A stretch of 64,000 bases of DNA from Pseudomonas sediminis (lineage in GTDB: Bacteria > Pseudomonadota > Gammaproteobacteria > Pseudomonadales > Pseudomonadaceae): contig NZ_NIQU01000005.1 in the NCBI RefSeq assembly GCF_002741105.1, positions 151,149 to 215,148 of the forward strand. The letters are read 5' to 3'. Shown piece by piece: positions 9,024-18,953 of this stretch. Positions within the stretch are counted from its first letter, which is position 1, and each line of letters begins with the position of its first letter. Under the pieces are notes generated by a model. It did no database searches, was not told where the DNA came from, and saw nothing but the letters and a program-made list of their open reading frames with translations. A program made the position numbers and the translations under genes.

Positions 9024-9983
9024 TCAGCGGCGCTGAACTCCCGGAAGCACGCAGAGCATTTCGTACAGCAAATTGGCGCCGAGCAACGAGGTGTTGCCAG
9101 TGGTGTCGTAAGGTGGGGAGACCTCGACCAGGTCGCCGCCGATCAGGTCCAGGCCCTGGCAGCCGCGAATGATCTCGATGGCCTGAATAGTCGTCAGACC
9201 GCCGATCTCCGGGGTGCCGGTGCCGGGCGCCCAGGCCGGGTCGATGCCGTCGATGTCGAAGGACAGGTACACCGGGCCGCCGCCGACCTTCTCGCGTACT
9301 TCGGCCATCAGCGGCTCCAGCGACTTGTGCCAGCACTCTTCTGCCTGCACCACACGGAAGCCCTGCTTGCGGCTCCAGTTGAAGTCCTCGGCGGTGTAGC
9401 CCTGGGCGCGCAGGCCGATCTGCACCACGCGCTCGCTGTCGAGCAGGCCTTCTTCCTGGGCACGGCGGAAGGTGGTGCCGTGAGCGATCTTCTCGCCGAA
9501 CATGTGGTCGTTCACATCCGCGTGGGCGTCGATATGCACCAGGCCGATCTTGCCGTGTTTCTTGTGCAGCGCACGCAGTATCGGCAGGGTAATGGTGTGG
9601 TCGCCACCCAGGGTAAGCGGCTTGATGCCAAGTTCGACGATCTCGTCGTAGGCCTCTTCGATGATGCGCACAGCGTCGAGCAGGTTGAAGGTGTTGATCG
9701 CCACGTCACCGATATCGGCCACGTTCAGCGAGTCGAAGGGCGCGGCGCCGGTGGCCATGTTGTACGGGCGGATCATCACCGACTGGGCGCGAATCTCGCG
9801 CGGGCCGAAGCGGGTGCCGGAGCGCAGCGAGGTACCGATGTCCAGCGGCACGCCGACGAAGGCGGCGTCGAGCTGGCGTTTTTCCTCGGTGCTCTGGATG
9901 TGGGGCAGGCGCATCATGGTGGCGATGCCGCCGAAGCGGGGCATTTCATTGCCGCCCAGGGGCTGGTGGAAGGTCTTGTCCAT
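9024..9983 (-). CDS. gbuA: Guanidinobutyrase (agmatinase/ureohydrolase family)
   Basis: Hydrolyses 4-guanidinobutyrate to 4-aminobutyrate and urea, the last step of guanidinobutyrate use from the arginine transaminase or oxidase routes. The 319-residue protein carries the binuclear Mn ureohydrolase ligands: GGDHT (His129), DAHAD (Asp152, His154, Asp156) and SFDIDGIDP (Asp243, Asp245). The N terminus (MDKTFHQPLGGNEMPRFGGI) and the RSGTRFGPREIR and IRPYNMATGAAPFDSLNVAD blocks closely match P. aeruginosa GbuA as I remember it, better than SpeB or GpuA. It is first in the minus-strand unit with the YjiH protein, decarboxylase and NCS1 permease. A perfect dyad at 10063-10088, 80 bases before the ATG, is a likely operator. 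Confidence 0.92.
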   Translation of the reverse strand: MDKTFHQPLGGNEMPRFGGIATMMRLPHIQSTEEKRQLDAAFVGVPLDIGTSLRSGTRFGPREIRAQSVMIRPYNMATGAAPFDSLNVADIGDVAINTFNLLDAVRIIEEAYDEIVELGIKPLTLGGDHTITLPILRALHKKHGKIGLVHIDAHADVNDHMFGEKIAHGTTFRRAQEEGLLDSERVVQIGLRAQGYTAEDFNWSRKQGFRVVQAEECWHKSLEPLMAEVREKVGGGPVYLSFDIDGIDPAWAPGTGTPEIGGLTTIQAIEIIRGCQGLDLIGGDLVEVSPPYDTTGNTSLLGANLLYEMLCVLPGVQRR

Positions 9984-10062
9984 GGGTAGGCCTCAGGCTC
10001 GTTCTGGTTGTGGCCGGAGTCTTGACCGGCCAGGTGCTGGGAAAAATCGGCTGGGGCAAAAA

Positions 10063-10088
10063 CTTACTTCAGGATTGTTTGAAGTAAG
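10063..10088 (-). promoter_or_regulatory. Candidate operator of the gbuA unit
   Basis: Perfect 9-bp inverted repeat CTTACTTCA-N8-TGAAGTAAG. The same layout (TTCA-N8-TGAA, plus a shared flank TGAAsTAAGTwTTTG read on the minus strand, here at 10057-10071) recurs at 15366-15395 ahead of the oxygenase operon. Both copies have the same orientation relative to the downstream genes. The binding protein is likely the LysR regulator at 15541. Confidence 0.65.
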
Positions 10089-10129
10089 GCTGTAAGCCCC
10101 GGCTCATAAGGGTTGGCGTGGCATGCACA

Positions 10130-10848
10130 TCAGTCGCGGTAGCTGGAATCGAGGCGATCGAGCTTGCGTAACCAGGCCTGCCAGATCAGCTGGCGCTGCC
10201 ATTCGGCGCCCTGCAGCTGCTCGCAGGCGTGCTGCGCCAGGTGCGCGGGGATCTCGCTGCACGGCTGGCCACCGCCAATGGCGGCAAGCTGGATCTCGCA
10301 GGCGCGGTTCAGGTAATGCATGACATAGAAGGCATCGGCGACGCTGGCGCCGACGCTGAGCAGGCCGTGGTGGCGCAGCAGCAGGGCGATGTTGTCGCCC
10401 AGCGAGGCCTGGATGCGTGCACGTTCGTCCAGATCCAGCGCCACGCCTTCATAGGCGTGGTAGCCCAGACGCCCGTGGAATTCGGTGCTGATCTGGTTGA
10501 GCTGCAGCAGGCCGGCGTCCTGCGCGGCCACCGCCATGCCCGCCAGCGTGTGGGTGTGGATCACGCAGTGGGCGTCGTCGCGGGCCATGTGCACGGCGCT
10601 GTGGATGGTGAAGCCGGCGACGTTGTACTCGGCGTTGCCCTCGACCACCTTGCCGTGCATGTCCACCACGATCAGGTCGCTGGCGCGGATCTCCTCGAAG
10701 AACAGGCCGAAGGGATTGATTAGAAAGCGCGGCTCGCCGTCGCCTGGCAGGCGCACGGAAAAGTGTGTGTAGAGGGTGTCGTCCCAGCCGAACAGGGCAG
10801 CCAGGCGGTAGGCCGCGGCCAGGTCGCGGCGCAGGGTGGCGATGTCGT

Positions 10849-10852
<4 letters not shown>
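10130..10852 (-). CDS. Class II aldolase/adducin family protein
   Basis: A 240-residue cytoplasmic protein of the fuculose-phosphate aldolase fold. The metal-binding histidines are in CVIHTHTLAGMAV (HxH) and LLRHHGLLSVG, and the early RLPGDGEPRFLINPFGLFFEEI segment is family-typical. Members are zinc aldolases, epimerases or decarboxylases acting on hydroxylated substrates. The ATG overlaps the stop of the permease-ATPase gene by four bases (ATGA), so it is translationally coupled as last gene of the isomerase-oxygenase-ABC operon. A retro-aldol cleavage of a product hydroxylated by the operon's oxygenase is a reasonable but untested role. Confidence 0.85.
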
Positions 10853-12363
<1,511 letters not shown>

Positions 12364-12387
12364 ATGGGGCACCTGCGACTCAAGCCG

Positions 12388-12425
12388 AAAAAAGGCCGCT
12401 GGCCGGAGTGAGCACCGGCCAGCGG
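12388..12425 (-). terminator. Intra-operon Rho-independent terminator/attenuator
   Basis: Perfect 11-bp stem (CCGCTGGCCGG / CCGGCCAGCGG, arms 12396-12406 and 12415-12425) with an 8-base loop. On the minus strand it is followed two bases later by a run of six T (12388-12393). It lies after the binding-protein stop and about 25 bases before the permease-ATPase start, fitting partial termination that gives excess binding protein. Confidence 0.8.
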
Positions 12426-12487
12426 GGTGAAGCGGTCATGCCATACAGCGCCCGTGGGGAGCCACAAGGCTCATCCACGGGTTGGTT

Positions 12488-13294
12488 TCAGGCTTCTTCC
12501 AGGTTGTATTTCTTCAGCAGTTCGGCGTATTCGCCGCTGGCCTTGAAGTCGTCCAGCGCGGCTTTCAGGGCGTCGAGCAACTGCTTGTTGCCCTTCTTCA
12601 CGTAGATGCCCAGTACCTGCGGGTAGATCGCGCTTTTGGAACTGATGGTGATGCGGCCCCGGGATTTTTCGACGATCAGCAGCGAGGCGGCGTCGATTTC
12701 CAGATGCGCTTGGATGTGGCCGGAGAGCAGCGCCTGGGAGGTTTCCGAGGTGGTCGGGTACTGGTTGATGGTGATGGCACCGGCGCCCTTTTCCTTGCAG
12801 TAGCCGTCGGAAACCTTCTGCAGCGCCGGAATCCACGAAGTGCCCTGTTGCAGGCCGACGGTCATGCCGCACAGTTCTTCGGGGGTAGCCGGTTTCTTCT
12901 CGGCGTCGCTGCGTACCATGATCGCCGCACCGGTTTTGGCGTAGGGAATGGCATCGGCTTTCTCCAGGCGCTCGGGGAGGATGTACATGCCGGAGATGAT
13001 GGTGTCGAAACGGCCCGCGTCGAGGCCGAGGATCAGGTTGGGAAAGGTGATGTCGCTGAAGCTCGCCTCCAGGCCCAGACGCTTGGCCAGGGCTGCGGAA
13101 ACTTCCGGGTCGAAGCCTTTCACCTGGTCGCCTTCGTAGTATTCGAACGGTGGGTAGGTAATTTCCATGCCCACCTTCAGCTCGCCGCTGGAGAGGGTCT
13201 TGGGCGTTTCGGCGGCGTGAGCGGTGCTGAACAGGCCGGCGAGGGTGCAGGCCAGAGCCAGGGCGGTGGTGCGCAGCGGTTTACGGGTTGTCAT
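12488..13294 (-). CDS. Periplasmic polar amino acid-type substrate-binding protein
   Basis: A 268-residue type II binding protein (SBP_bac_3 family). The signal peptide MTTRKPLRTTALALACTLAG is predicted to be cut after THAA/AHA near residue 27. The mature protein begins LKVGMEITYPPFEYYEGDQVKGFDPEV, a classic amino-acid SBP start. DTIISGMYILPERLEKADAIPYA follows, where the Asp/Ile/Ser-Gly segment normally contacts ligand. It captures the substrate for the fused permease-ATPase downstream. It follows the oxygenase gene by 42 bases in the same operon. The ligand is not readable; a guanidino or basic amino acid is suggested only by co-regulation with gbuA. Confidence 0.88.
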   Translation of the reverse strand: MTTRKPLRTTALALACTLAGLFSTAHAAETPKTLSSGELKVGMEITYPPFEYYEGDQVKGFDPEVSAALAKRLGLEASFSDITFPNLILGLDAGRFDTIISGMYILPERLEKADAIPYAKTGAAIMVRSDAEKKPATPEELCGMTVGLQQGTSWIPALQKVSDGYCKEKGAGAITINQYPTTSETSQALLSGHIQAHLEIDAASLLIVEKSRGRITISSKSAIYPQVLGIYVKKGNKQLLDALKAALDDFKASGEYAELLKKYNLEEA

Positions 13295-13336
13295 TGTTAA
13301 TCTCCGGATCAGGGCTTGTATTGGCAGCGTGGAAAG

Positions 13337-14377
13337 TCACAGCGCACTCGGCTGGTGCTTCAGGTGGCCGAAGCTGGACGGTGCGCGGGCGCGTTCGGGC
13401 AGCTGCAACTGGCCGTCCTCGACGCGCTTCTTGAGGTATTGGTAGGTCTGCAGCGCCTGGCTCCACATGTGCTCGCCGATGCTGATGGTTTCGTAGCTCT
13501 GGCCGGTGGCTTCGAACTGCGGCAGCGGGCGGATCTGCGTGTGGTAGTCGCAGGCATAGAAGAAGGGGAACGAATAGCGCTCCTGGCTGACCTTGCGCAC
13601 GCGGTGCGAGGTGGCGACGAAGGTGCCGGCGCTCATCACCTCGAGCATGTCCCCGATGTTGACGACGAAGGTGCCTTCGCGCGGCGGTGCGTCGATCCAC
13701 TGGCCGAGGTCGTTCATCACCTCCAGCCCCGGACGGTCGGCGAGCAGGATGGTGAAGCACTCATAGTCGGTGTGGGCGCCGATGCCGGGGGCGTCCTGGG
13801 CCTCGCCATCGAAGGGGTAGTGGATCAGGCGCAGCTTCGACGGCGGGAAGTTGGCCATCTCGTCGAAGGTGTTTTCCGGAACGCCGAGGGCCAGAGCGAA
13901 GCCGCGAAACAGCGTGCGGCCAAGCTGGAAGATACGCGCGTAGTAGGCCTGCACCGCTTCCTTGAAATCGGGCAGCGTGGGCCAGTCGTTCGGCCCCAGC
14001 AGCGGCGTGCCGGCCAGCACCAGCGGATTGTCGGCGGGGACTTCGAAGCCGATGTCGAAGGCTTCCTTGTGGTCCGGCTTGCCAGCGCCGTAGCGCTCTT
14101 CGCCTTCGGGCACGAAGCCCTTGTGGCTGGCCGAGGTGCCGATGTAGTGGCGCATCTTGGCGTCCAGGGGCTGGGCGAAATAGTCCTCGGCGGCGCGGTG
14201 CAGGCCATCGATCAGCGTCTGCTCGATGCCATGGCCGCTGATGTAGAGAAAGCCCACCTCGCGGGCGGCGCGGCCCAGGTTCTCGGCCACGGCCAGGCGC
14301 TCGGCCGGGTCGCTGCTGAACAGGCCGGCGATGTCGACCACGGGGATTTCGGTGAAATGCTTGGCGTTGTTGTTCAT
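13337..14377 (-). CDS. Isopenicillin N synthase-family 2-oxoglutarate/Fe(II) oxygenase
   Basis: A 346-residue cytoplasmic non-haem iron dioxygenase. The N-terminal DIOX_N part ([24 protein letters not shown]) is followed by the 2OG-FeII fold. Iron ligands are His202 and Asp204 (AHTDYE) and His258 (TSHRV). Arg267-x-Ser269 is the usual 2-oxoglutarate-binding pair. The ATG at 14377 follows GAGGAG; the GTG one codon earlier is less likely. It lies six bases plus one codon after the isomerase gene. Related bacterial enzymes hydroxylate free amino acids, including homoarginine. With guanidinobutyrase under the same apparent operator, hydroxylation of a guanidino or basic amino acid is an attractive but unproven role. 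Confidence 0.85.
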   Translation of the reverse strand: MNNNAKHFTEIPVVDIAGLFSSDPAERLAVAENLGRAAREVGFLYISGHGIEQTLIDGLHRAAEDYFAQPLDAKMRHYIGTSASHKGFVPEGEERYGAGKPDHKEAFDIGFEVPADNPLVLAGTPLLGPNDWPTLPDFKEAVQAYYARIFQLGRTLFRGFALALGVPENTFDEMANFPPSKLRLIHYPFDGEAQDAPGIGAHTDYECFTILLADRPGLEVMNDLGQWIDAPPREGTFVVNIGDMLEVMSAGTFVATSHRVRKVSQERYSFPFFYACDYHTQIRPLPQFEATGQSYETISIGEHMWSQALQTYQYLKKRVEDGQLQLPERARAPSSFGHLKHQPSAL

Positions 14378-14386
14378 CACGGCTCC

Positions 14387-15229
14387 TCAGCGACTGGTGA
14401 AACGGTGGAAGTGCTGGCGCTCGCAGCGCGCCATCCACTGGTTGAGCTGCCACAGGTCGGCCACCGGCATGTCGGTGAAGGGCAGGTGGTGCAGATAGCC
14501 GTCCGGGCCGAATTCGGGGGTCAGGGTGGTGGTCTGCAGGCCACGTTTTTCCTGGCTGCTCCAGATGCTTTCCCAGTGGCGCTGGTGAAAGGCCAGTACC
14601 TCGGCGTATTCCGGGGCGCCGGGGTGCGGCACCTGCGGGCCTTGGTCGTAGCCCACGCGAGCCTGGATGTGGTCGACCCGCTCGATAAAGGCGGAAAGGT
14701 CGTCTGCGGGATCGTCGAGCAGGCGCTCGCAGGTCACCAGCCAGTGGCTGATGTCGCTGGTGAAGCGCAGTTCGGGCACCTGGCGGATCACGTCAAGGGT
14801 GACCCAGGGGCTGTACAGCGAGCGGCCGCGATGAATTTCGAAGCACACGCGCAGACCGCTGGCCGAGGCCAGTTCGACGGCACGGGCGAAGAAATCGACC
14901 TGCTCGCTCAGCGACCAGCGATCGTTGCCGGGCAGCACGTTGACCAGCCGTGGGCCGAGTTCGGCGGCCCAGTCGAGCTTCATACGCAGGTCTTCGAGGT
15001 GCACCTGCGGGCTGTCGCTCTGACGCGGCAGCACCGGCGTGGAAGTGAACAGGGTGGCGATATAGGGGACGTTCTGCTCGCGCAGCAGACGGGCATTGAT
15101 GGCGCGCTGCGCGGCGGTCTCGGGGATGCGCGCTTCGATGCCGTCGAAGCCGGCACCGAGCGCTTCGTCGAGCGCTTGCTGCCAACTGCCGCGATAACCC
15201 CAGAGGGTGCGGAAGATTTCCAGTCGCAT
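14387..15229 (-). CDS. Sugar phosphate isomerase/epimerase-like TIM-barrel protein
   Basis: A 280-residue xylose-isomerase-like (AP_endonuc_2) TIM barrel. It starts MRLEIFRTLWGYRGS, with FDGIEARIPE, LRVCFEIHRGRSLYSPW (metal-ligand Glu/His) and LRFTSDISHWLVTCE (Asp/His) motifs in the expected order. Members isomerise or epimerise sugars, inositols or hydroxypyruvate-like acids using a divalent metal. AGGAG precedes the ATG. It is the first gene of the operon isomerase-oxygenase-binding protein-permease/ATPase-aldolase. The divergent LysR gene lies 311 bases away, with a dyad operator and REP pair between. The actual substrate is unknown. Confidence 0.82.
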   Translation of the reverse strand: MRLEIFRTLWGYRGSWQQALDEALGAGFDGIEARIPETAAQRAINARLLREQNVPYIATLFTSTPVLPRQSDSPQVHLEDLRMKLDWAAELGPRLVNVLPGNDRWSLSEQVDFFARAVELASASGLRVCFEIHRGRSLYSPWVTLDVIRQVPELRFTSDISHWLVTCERLLDDPADDLSAFIERVDHIQARVGYDQGPQVPHPGAPEYAEVLAFHQRHWESIWSSQEKRGLQTTTLTPEFGPDGYLHHLPFTDMPVADLWQLNQWMARCERQHFHRFTSR

Positions 15230-15373
15230 GGCCGTCTCCTGGAGAGGGCGAAGGTCAGCGGCAGATTGGCAATGGGGCTAGTGCCCGATGGCGTCCGGTT
15301 CGAGCCGGCGCCTGGTTATGGCTGCATTGTTGGCTCAGCCTGCGAACGGGTTAAATCGCATCGAACAAATACT

Positions 15374-15395
15374 TAGTTCAGTGATTACTGAACTA
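15374..15395 (-). promoter_or_regulatory. Candidate operator of the isomerase-oxygenase operon
   Basis: Perfect 9-bp dyad TAGTTCAGT-GATT-ACTGAACTA, midway (about 145 bases) between the divergent starts at 15229 and 15541. It shares TTCA-N8-TGAA spacing and a 13-of-15 flank (TGAAsTAAGTwTTTG on the minus strand, 15366-15380) with the gbuA site. It is not a textbook T-N11-A LysR box, because the dyad has an even centre. Confidence 0.65.
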
Positions 15396-15409
15396 TTGTG
15401 GATGGGGTA

Positions 15410-15456
15410 GTAGGAGCGGCTTTAGCCGCGATAATCGCGGATAAATCCGCTCCTAC
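15410..15456. repeat. Inverted pair of REP elements
   Basis: Arms 15410-15431 and 15435-15456 match in inverted orientation at 20 of 22 positions. They belong to the same GGAGCGGCTTTAGCCGC family as 1535-1556 and lie between the operator and the LysR gene. Confidence 0.8.
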
Positions 15457-15540
15457 AAGAGCCCGAACTCCGTTTCCCTGGATGTCTGCGGGGCCTGCAT
15501 GGCGCTACACTGGCGCTCTGTTAATCCGCCGTGCGCCCTC

Positions 15541-16434
15541 ATGTCCTTCGCCTTGCCCGATCTGAAACTGCTGAAGATCTTCGTCGCCGTGGTGCGTCAT
15601 CAGGGCTTTGCTGCTGCGCAGCAGGAACTGAACCTGTCCACCTCGGCCATCAGCACCTACATGAGTCAACTGGAGAGCCAGCTCGGCATCGTGCTCTGCC
15701 ATCGCGGCCGGGGCGGCTTCAGCCTGACCAGCAAGGGCGAGCTGTTTCACCAGGAAACCCTGCGCCTGCTCGGCGAGCTGGAAGGCTTCGAGCGTTACTC
15801 GGCGGCGCTCAAGGGCGAGCTGCGTGGCACGCTCAACCTCGGTGTGCTGGACTCCACCGTCAGCGACCCGGCCTTGCCGCTGGCCGAAGTGATCGGTGCC
15901 TACAGCCAGGAACACCCAGGCGTGCACATGCACCTGTCGGTGATGAGCCCCTACGAGCTGCAGCTGGCGGTGCTGGACAACCGTCTGGATCTGGCCATCG
16001 GTGCGTTCTCCACACGTATGAACGGCCTGGTCTATCAGCCGCTCTACCGTGAGCAGCACTGGCTGTATTGCAGCGAGCGACACCCCTTATTCGAGCAGCG
16101 GCGGATACCTGAGGAGTTGATCACCCAGCAGCGCATGGTGGGCCGTGGCTACTGGAGCCAGGCCGAGCTGGCGCGCCATGGCTTCAAGCACAGTGCGGCG
16201 ACTGTGGAGTCGATGGAGGCACAGCTGATTCTGGTGCTTTCCGGCGCCTACATAGGCTATCTGCCCGAGCATTACGCTCAGCCCTGGGTCGATCAGGGCA
16301 AGCTGCGTGTGCTGTTGCCCGCCACCTTCGGTTATCAGGCCCCGTTCTCGCTGATCCTGCGTCGCGGACGTACCCGCGAGCCGCTGATTCAGACCTTTCG
16401 CGACCTGCTCAAGGCGCAACTGAATCAGATCTGA
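15541..16434 (+). CDS. LysR-type regulator, probable GbuR
   Basis: A 297-residue LysR-type transcriptional regulator. The N-terminal winged HTH is LKLLKIFVAVVRHQGFAAAQ, then LNLSTSAISTYMSQLESQLG, then LCHRGRGGFSLTSKG. The effector domain includes ELRGTLNLGVLDSTV and the IGYLPEHYA segment. The ATG at 15541 (MSFALPDLK) is chosen; an upstream in-frame ATG at 15499 adds 14 atypical residues. It is divergent from the oxygenase operon. In P. aeruginosa the gbuA activator GbuR is a LysR protein next to gbuA. The similar flavour here, plus dyads shared by gbuA and the oxygenase operon, make it the likely regulator of both. Confidence 0.82.
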   Translation: MSFALPDLKLLKIFVAVVRHQGFAAAQQELNLSTSAISTYMSQLESQLGIVLCHRGRGGFSLTSKGELFHQETLRLLGELEGFERYSAALKGELRGTLNLGVLDSTVSDPALPLAEVIGAYSQEHPGVHMHLSVMSPYELQLAVLDNRLDLAIGAFSTRMNGLVYQPLYREQHWLYCSERHPLFEQRRIPEELITQQRMVGRGYWSQAELARHGFKHSAATVESMEAQLILVLSGAYIGYLPEHYAQPWVDQGKLRVLLPATFGYQAPFSLILRRGRTREPLIQTFRDLLKAQLNQI

Positions 16435-16551
16435 AACAGGGTCGCCTTTCTCCTCCGAAAGGCTTAGAGCCTACGACTGGCGCGGTTATTAGGCTGTGCT
16501 AGTACTTATTTATACGTCTGTACCAACTTCAATTCGAACAGGGAAGCCTCG

Positions 16552-18117
16552 ATGCGCCAGAACCTGCCCGTGACTCAGCGGGAAAGAACCTTCCCCGCTG
16601 ATGAACGCCTGATTTCCACCACCGACCTCAACAGCAAGATCACCTACTGCAACGACGCCTTCGTCGAGATCAGCGGCTTTACCCGCGAGGAGCTGGTCGG
16701 CCAGCCGCACAACCTGGTGCGCCACCCGGACATGCCGCCAGCGGTGTTCGGTCATATGTGGGACACCATCAAACAGGGCAAACCCTGGATGGGCATCGTC
16801 AAGAACCGTGCGAAGAACGGCGACTTCTATTGGGTCAGCGCCTATGTCACGCCTGTCTACGAGAACGGTCGAGTTTCCGGCTATGAGTCGGTGCGCTCAG
16901 TCCCAACCGAGGCCCAGAAACGTCGTGCCGAAGCGCTCTATGCCCGGCTGCGTGCCGGCAAATCGCCCGTGCCGAAGTTGGAGTACTGGACCTATGACCT
17001 GGTGCGCTCCTGGCCGCTGATCGCCGCGTCGCTGCTGATTGTTGCGGCGCACTGGGCGGTTTCTGGCTGGGCGCTGATGGCGTTTATCGTGCTGACGCTG
17101 TTCGCGCTGGGCTCCTACCAGTTGTATCGGACCCGGCAACTGATCCGCCGCACGCTGGCGGAGCATCCGAAAGCCTTTACCAGCGGCCTTGTGGCGCTGA
17201 CCTACAGCGATAATCGCGGTGCCCAGGCCTTGCTGGACATGGCAATGATCAGCGAGGAGGCGCGCTTGCAGACGGCTCTGACGCGACTGGAGGATGCAGG
17301 CGAGAACGTCAAGAAGCGGGCGACGCAATCGGCCGAGCTGTCGCAATCCAGCGCACAGATGCTCGATCAACAGCGCGCCGAGACAGACCAGTCGGCCACC
17401 GCCATCAACGAGATGGCGGCGACCATTCAGGAAGTCGCACACAACGTACAGAACACCTCGCATGCCGCCGAAGAGGCGGATCGCCTGGCGCGTGAGGGAC
17501 GCGATCTGGCTGTCGGCAGCTTGGATTCGATGCGACAGATGGCCAAGGCGGTCAACGATATTGGTCAGGCGGTCAACGAACTGGCCAACTCCACGCAGTC
17601 GATCGGCAGCGTCGCCGACGTGATCACCTCGATTGCCGAACAGACCAACCTGCTGGCGCTCAACGCTGCCATCGAGGCGGCCAGGGCAGGGGAGCAGGGG
17701 CGCGGTTTCGCTGTGGTCGCCGATGAAGTGCGCTCGCTGGCATCGCGTACCCGTCAGTCCACCGAGCAGATTCACCAGATCATCGCTGACCTGCGTGCTG
17801 GAGCCGAGCGCGCCGTGGTGACGGCGGGCAAGGGCGAGGAAATTTCCCGTGGCAGCGTGCAGAGCGTGGAGTCGGTGCGCGATGCACTGGAGGGCATCAG
17901 CTCGGCGGTAACGCGTATCACCGGTATGAGCCAGCAGATGGCGGCCGCCTCCGAGGAGCAGAGCCACGTGGCCGAGGACATCAGCCGGCAGATCACCCGT
18001 ATCGCCCAGCTTTCCGATCACAGTGCCGGCCAGGCGCATCAGGGCGCGGCGATCAGCCGCGAGCTGGAGGAAATGGCCGATTACCTGCACAGCCTGGCAG
18101 AACGCTTCAACCGTTGA
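16552..18117 (+). CDS. aer: PAS-containing methyl-accepting chemotaxis protein, Aer type
   Basis: A 521-residue energy/oxygen taxis receptor. It has no periplasmic domain. An N-terminal PAS domain (residues about 20-120) has [39 protein letters not shown] and [21 protein letters not shown], the FAD-binding Aer arrangement. Two close hydrophobic segments follow (about 160-193, [17 protein letters not shown] and [15 protein letters not shown]). The cytoplasmic coiled-coil signalling domain contains the conserved hairpin tip [20 protein letters not shown]. Such receptors signal redox state through CheW/CheA to the flagellar motor. It stands alone, 117 bases after the LysR gene. Confidence 0.88.
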   Translation: MRQNLPVTQRERTFPADERLISTTDLNSKITYCNDAFVEISGFTREELVGQPHNLVRHPDMPPAVFGHMWDTIKQGKPWMGIVKNRAKNGDFYWVSAYVTPVYENGRVSGYESVRSVPTEAQKRRAEALYARLRAGKSPVPKLEYWTYDLVRSWPLIAASLLIVAAHWAVSGWALMAFIVLTLFALGSYQLYRTRQLIRRTLAEHPKAFTSGLVALTYSDNRGAQALLDMAMISEEARLQTALTRLEDAGENVKKRATQSAELSQSSAQMLDQQRAETDQSATAINEMAATIQEVAHNVQNTSHAAEEADRLAREGRDLAVGSLDSMRQMAKAVNDIGQAVNELANSTQSIGSVADVITSIAEQTNLLALNAAIEAARAGEQGRGFAVVADEVRSLASRTRQSTEQIHQIIADLRAGAERAVVTAGKGEEISRGSVQSVESVRDALEGISSAVTRITGMSQQMAAASEEQSHVAEDISRQITRIAQLSDHSAGQAHQGAAISRELEEMADYLHSLAERFNR

Positions 18118-18202
18118 TCGGTGTGCAACCGGGGCACGTTAAACACGGCCCCGCTTGCAGCTGCTCTACGCCGTCGCTCGACGTTCTGGCACACTGCGCG
18201 GC

Positions 18203-18796
18203 ATGCCTCGTCCGACCTGTTCCCGCTGTCAGCGACCGCTCAGCCATTGCCTGTGCCCGCTGATCCCCGATCTCGATAGCCGCACTCGGTTGCTGATCCT
18301 GCAGCACCCGAGCGAGGTCGGTCATGCCCTCAATACTGCTCGCCTGGTTACGCTTGGGTTACGCAATGCCGAGCTGCGCGTCGGTGAGGTGTTCGATGAT
18401 CTGCCGCAATTGCTCGCGCATCCTGACTATCGAGCCTGTCTGCTGTTTCCCGGCGAAGAGTCCGTCGCCTTGAGCGCTTATGCGCCCGACGAGAAACCCT
18501 TGTTGTTGGTGGTGCCCGATGGCACCTGGCGCAAGGCGCGCAAGCTGCTGCATCTCAACCCGTCGCTGGCGGCACTGCCGCGTGTGAGCCTGGGGGCAGT
18601 GGCGCCGTCGCGTTACCGTCTGCGCAAGGCACCGGAAGAGGGGGCGCTGTCGACCATCGAGGCGATCGTTGCAGCGCTGGATGTGCTTGAGTCGCCACAG
18701 GGCTTCGCTGCGTTGCTCAGGCCTTTCGATGCGTTGATTGAAGGGCAGATCGCGGCGATGGGTGAAGCAGTGTTTGTCCGCAACCACCAGCGTTGA
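18203..18796 (+). CDS. DTW domain-containing tRNA-uridine aminocarboxypropyltransferase-like protein
   Basis: A 197-residue protein of the DTW family, which makes acp3U in tRNA from S-adenosylmethionine. The N terminus has the zinc-ribbon-like CSRCQRPLSHCLC. Next are LLILQHPSEVGHALNTARL and the family-naming segment, here LLVVPDGTWRKARKL, in which a Gly is inserted between the Asp and the Thr-Trp. The SRYRLRKAPEEGALSTIEA segment is also typical. The ATG at 18203 (MPRPTCSRC) is preferred; the frame opens at an upstream CTG/TTG-type start without family similarity. It is a single gene followed by a REP pair. Confidence 0.85.
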   Translation: MPRPTCSRCQRPLSHCLCPLIPDLDSRTRLLILQHPSEVGHALNTARLVTLGLRNAELRVGEVFDDLPQLLAHPDYRACLLFPGEESVALSAYAPDEKPLLLVVPDGTWRKARKLLHLNPSLAALPRVSLGAVAPSRYRLRKAPEEGALSTIEAIVAALDVLESPQGFAALLRPFDALIEGQIAAMGEAVFVRNHQR

Positions 18797-18798
18797 CG

Positions 18799-18880
18799 CG
18801 GTGCGCATGGCGCACCCTACGCGCGTAGCCGTGGCAGACCTATGAAGGGCGAAGGCATGTAGGGTGCGCCGCGCGCACCG
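18799..18880. repeat. Inverted pair of GTAGGGTGCGCC-type palindromic repeats
   Basis: Arms 18799-18820 and 18859-18880 match in inverted orientation at 20 of 22 positions. A third copy of the left arm type lies at 50230-50251. They sit between the convergent DTW gene and lapC. Confidence 0.75.
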
Positions 18881-18953
18881 GCTTTTGATGAATGTTACGG
18901 TTCGGGCTCGGTACATATGGTGCATCTGACTACGCAGCGTGCACGGCAGGTAT

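Larger units (their letters stand above)
15230..15540. other. Divergent intergenic region between the oxygenase operon and lysR
   Basis: 311 bases without a gene. It holds the candidate operator (15374-15395, shared flank 15366-15380) and an inverted REP pair (15410-15456). No guanidine riboswitch-like aptamer or RNA gene was recognised. Confidence 0.8.

Noticed and set aside
13316..15376. Plus-strand ORF of 686 codons across the oxygenase and isomerase genes
   Set aside because: Shadow frame of two well-supported minus-strand genes; no recognisable domain.
15230..15540. Guanidine (ykkC-type) riboswitch ahead of the oxygenase operon
   Set aside because: I looked because related oxygenases can be under guanidine riboswitches, but no conserved aptamer elements were seen; a protein operator dyad is present instead.
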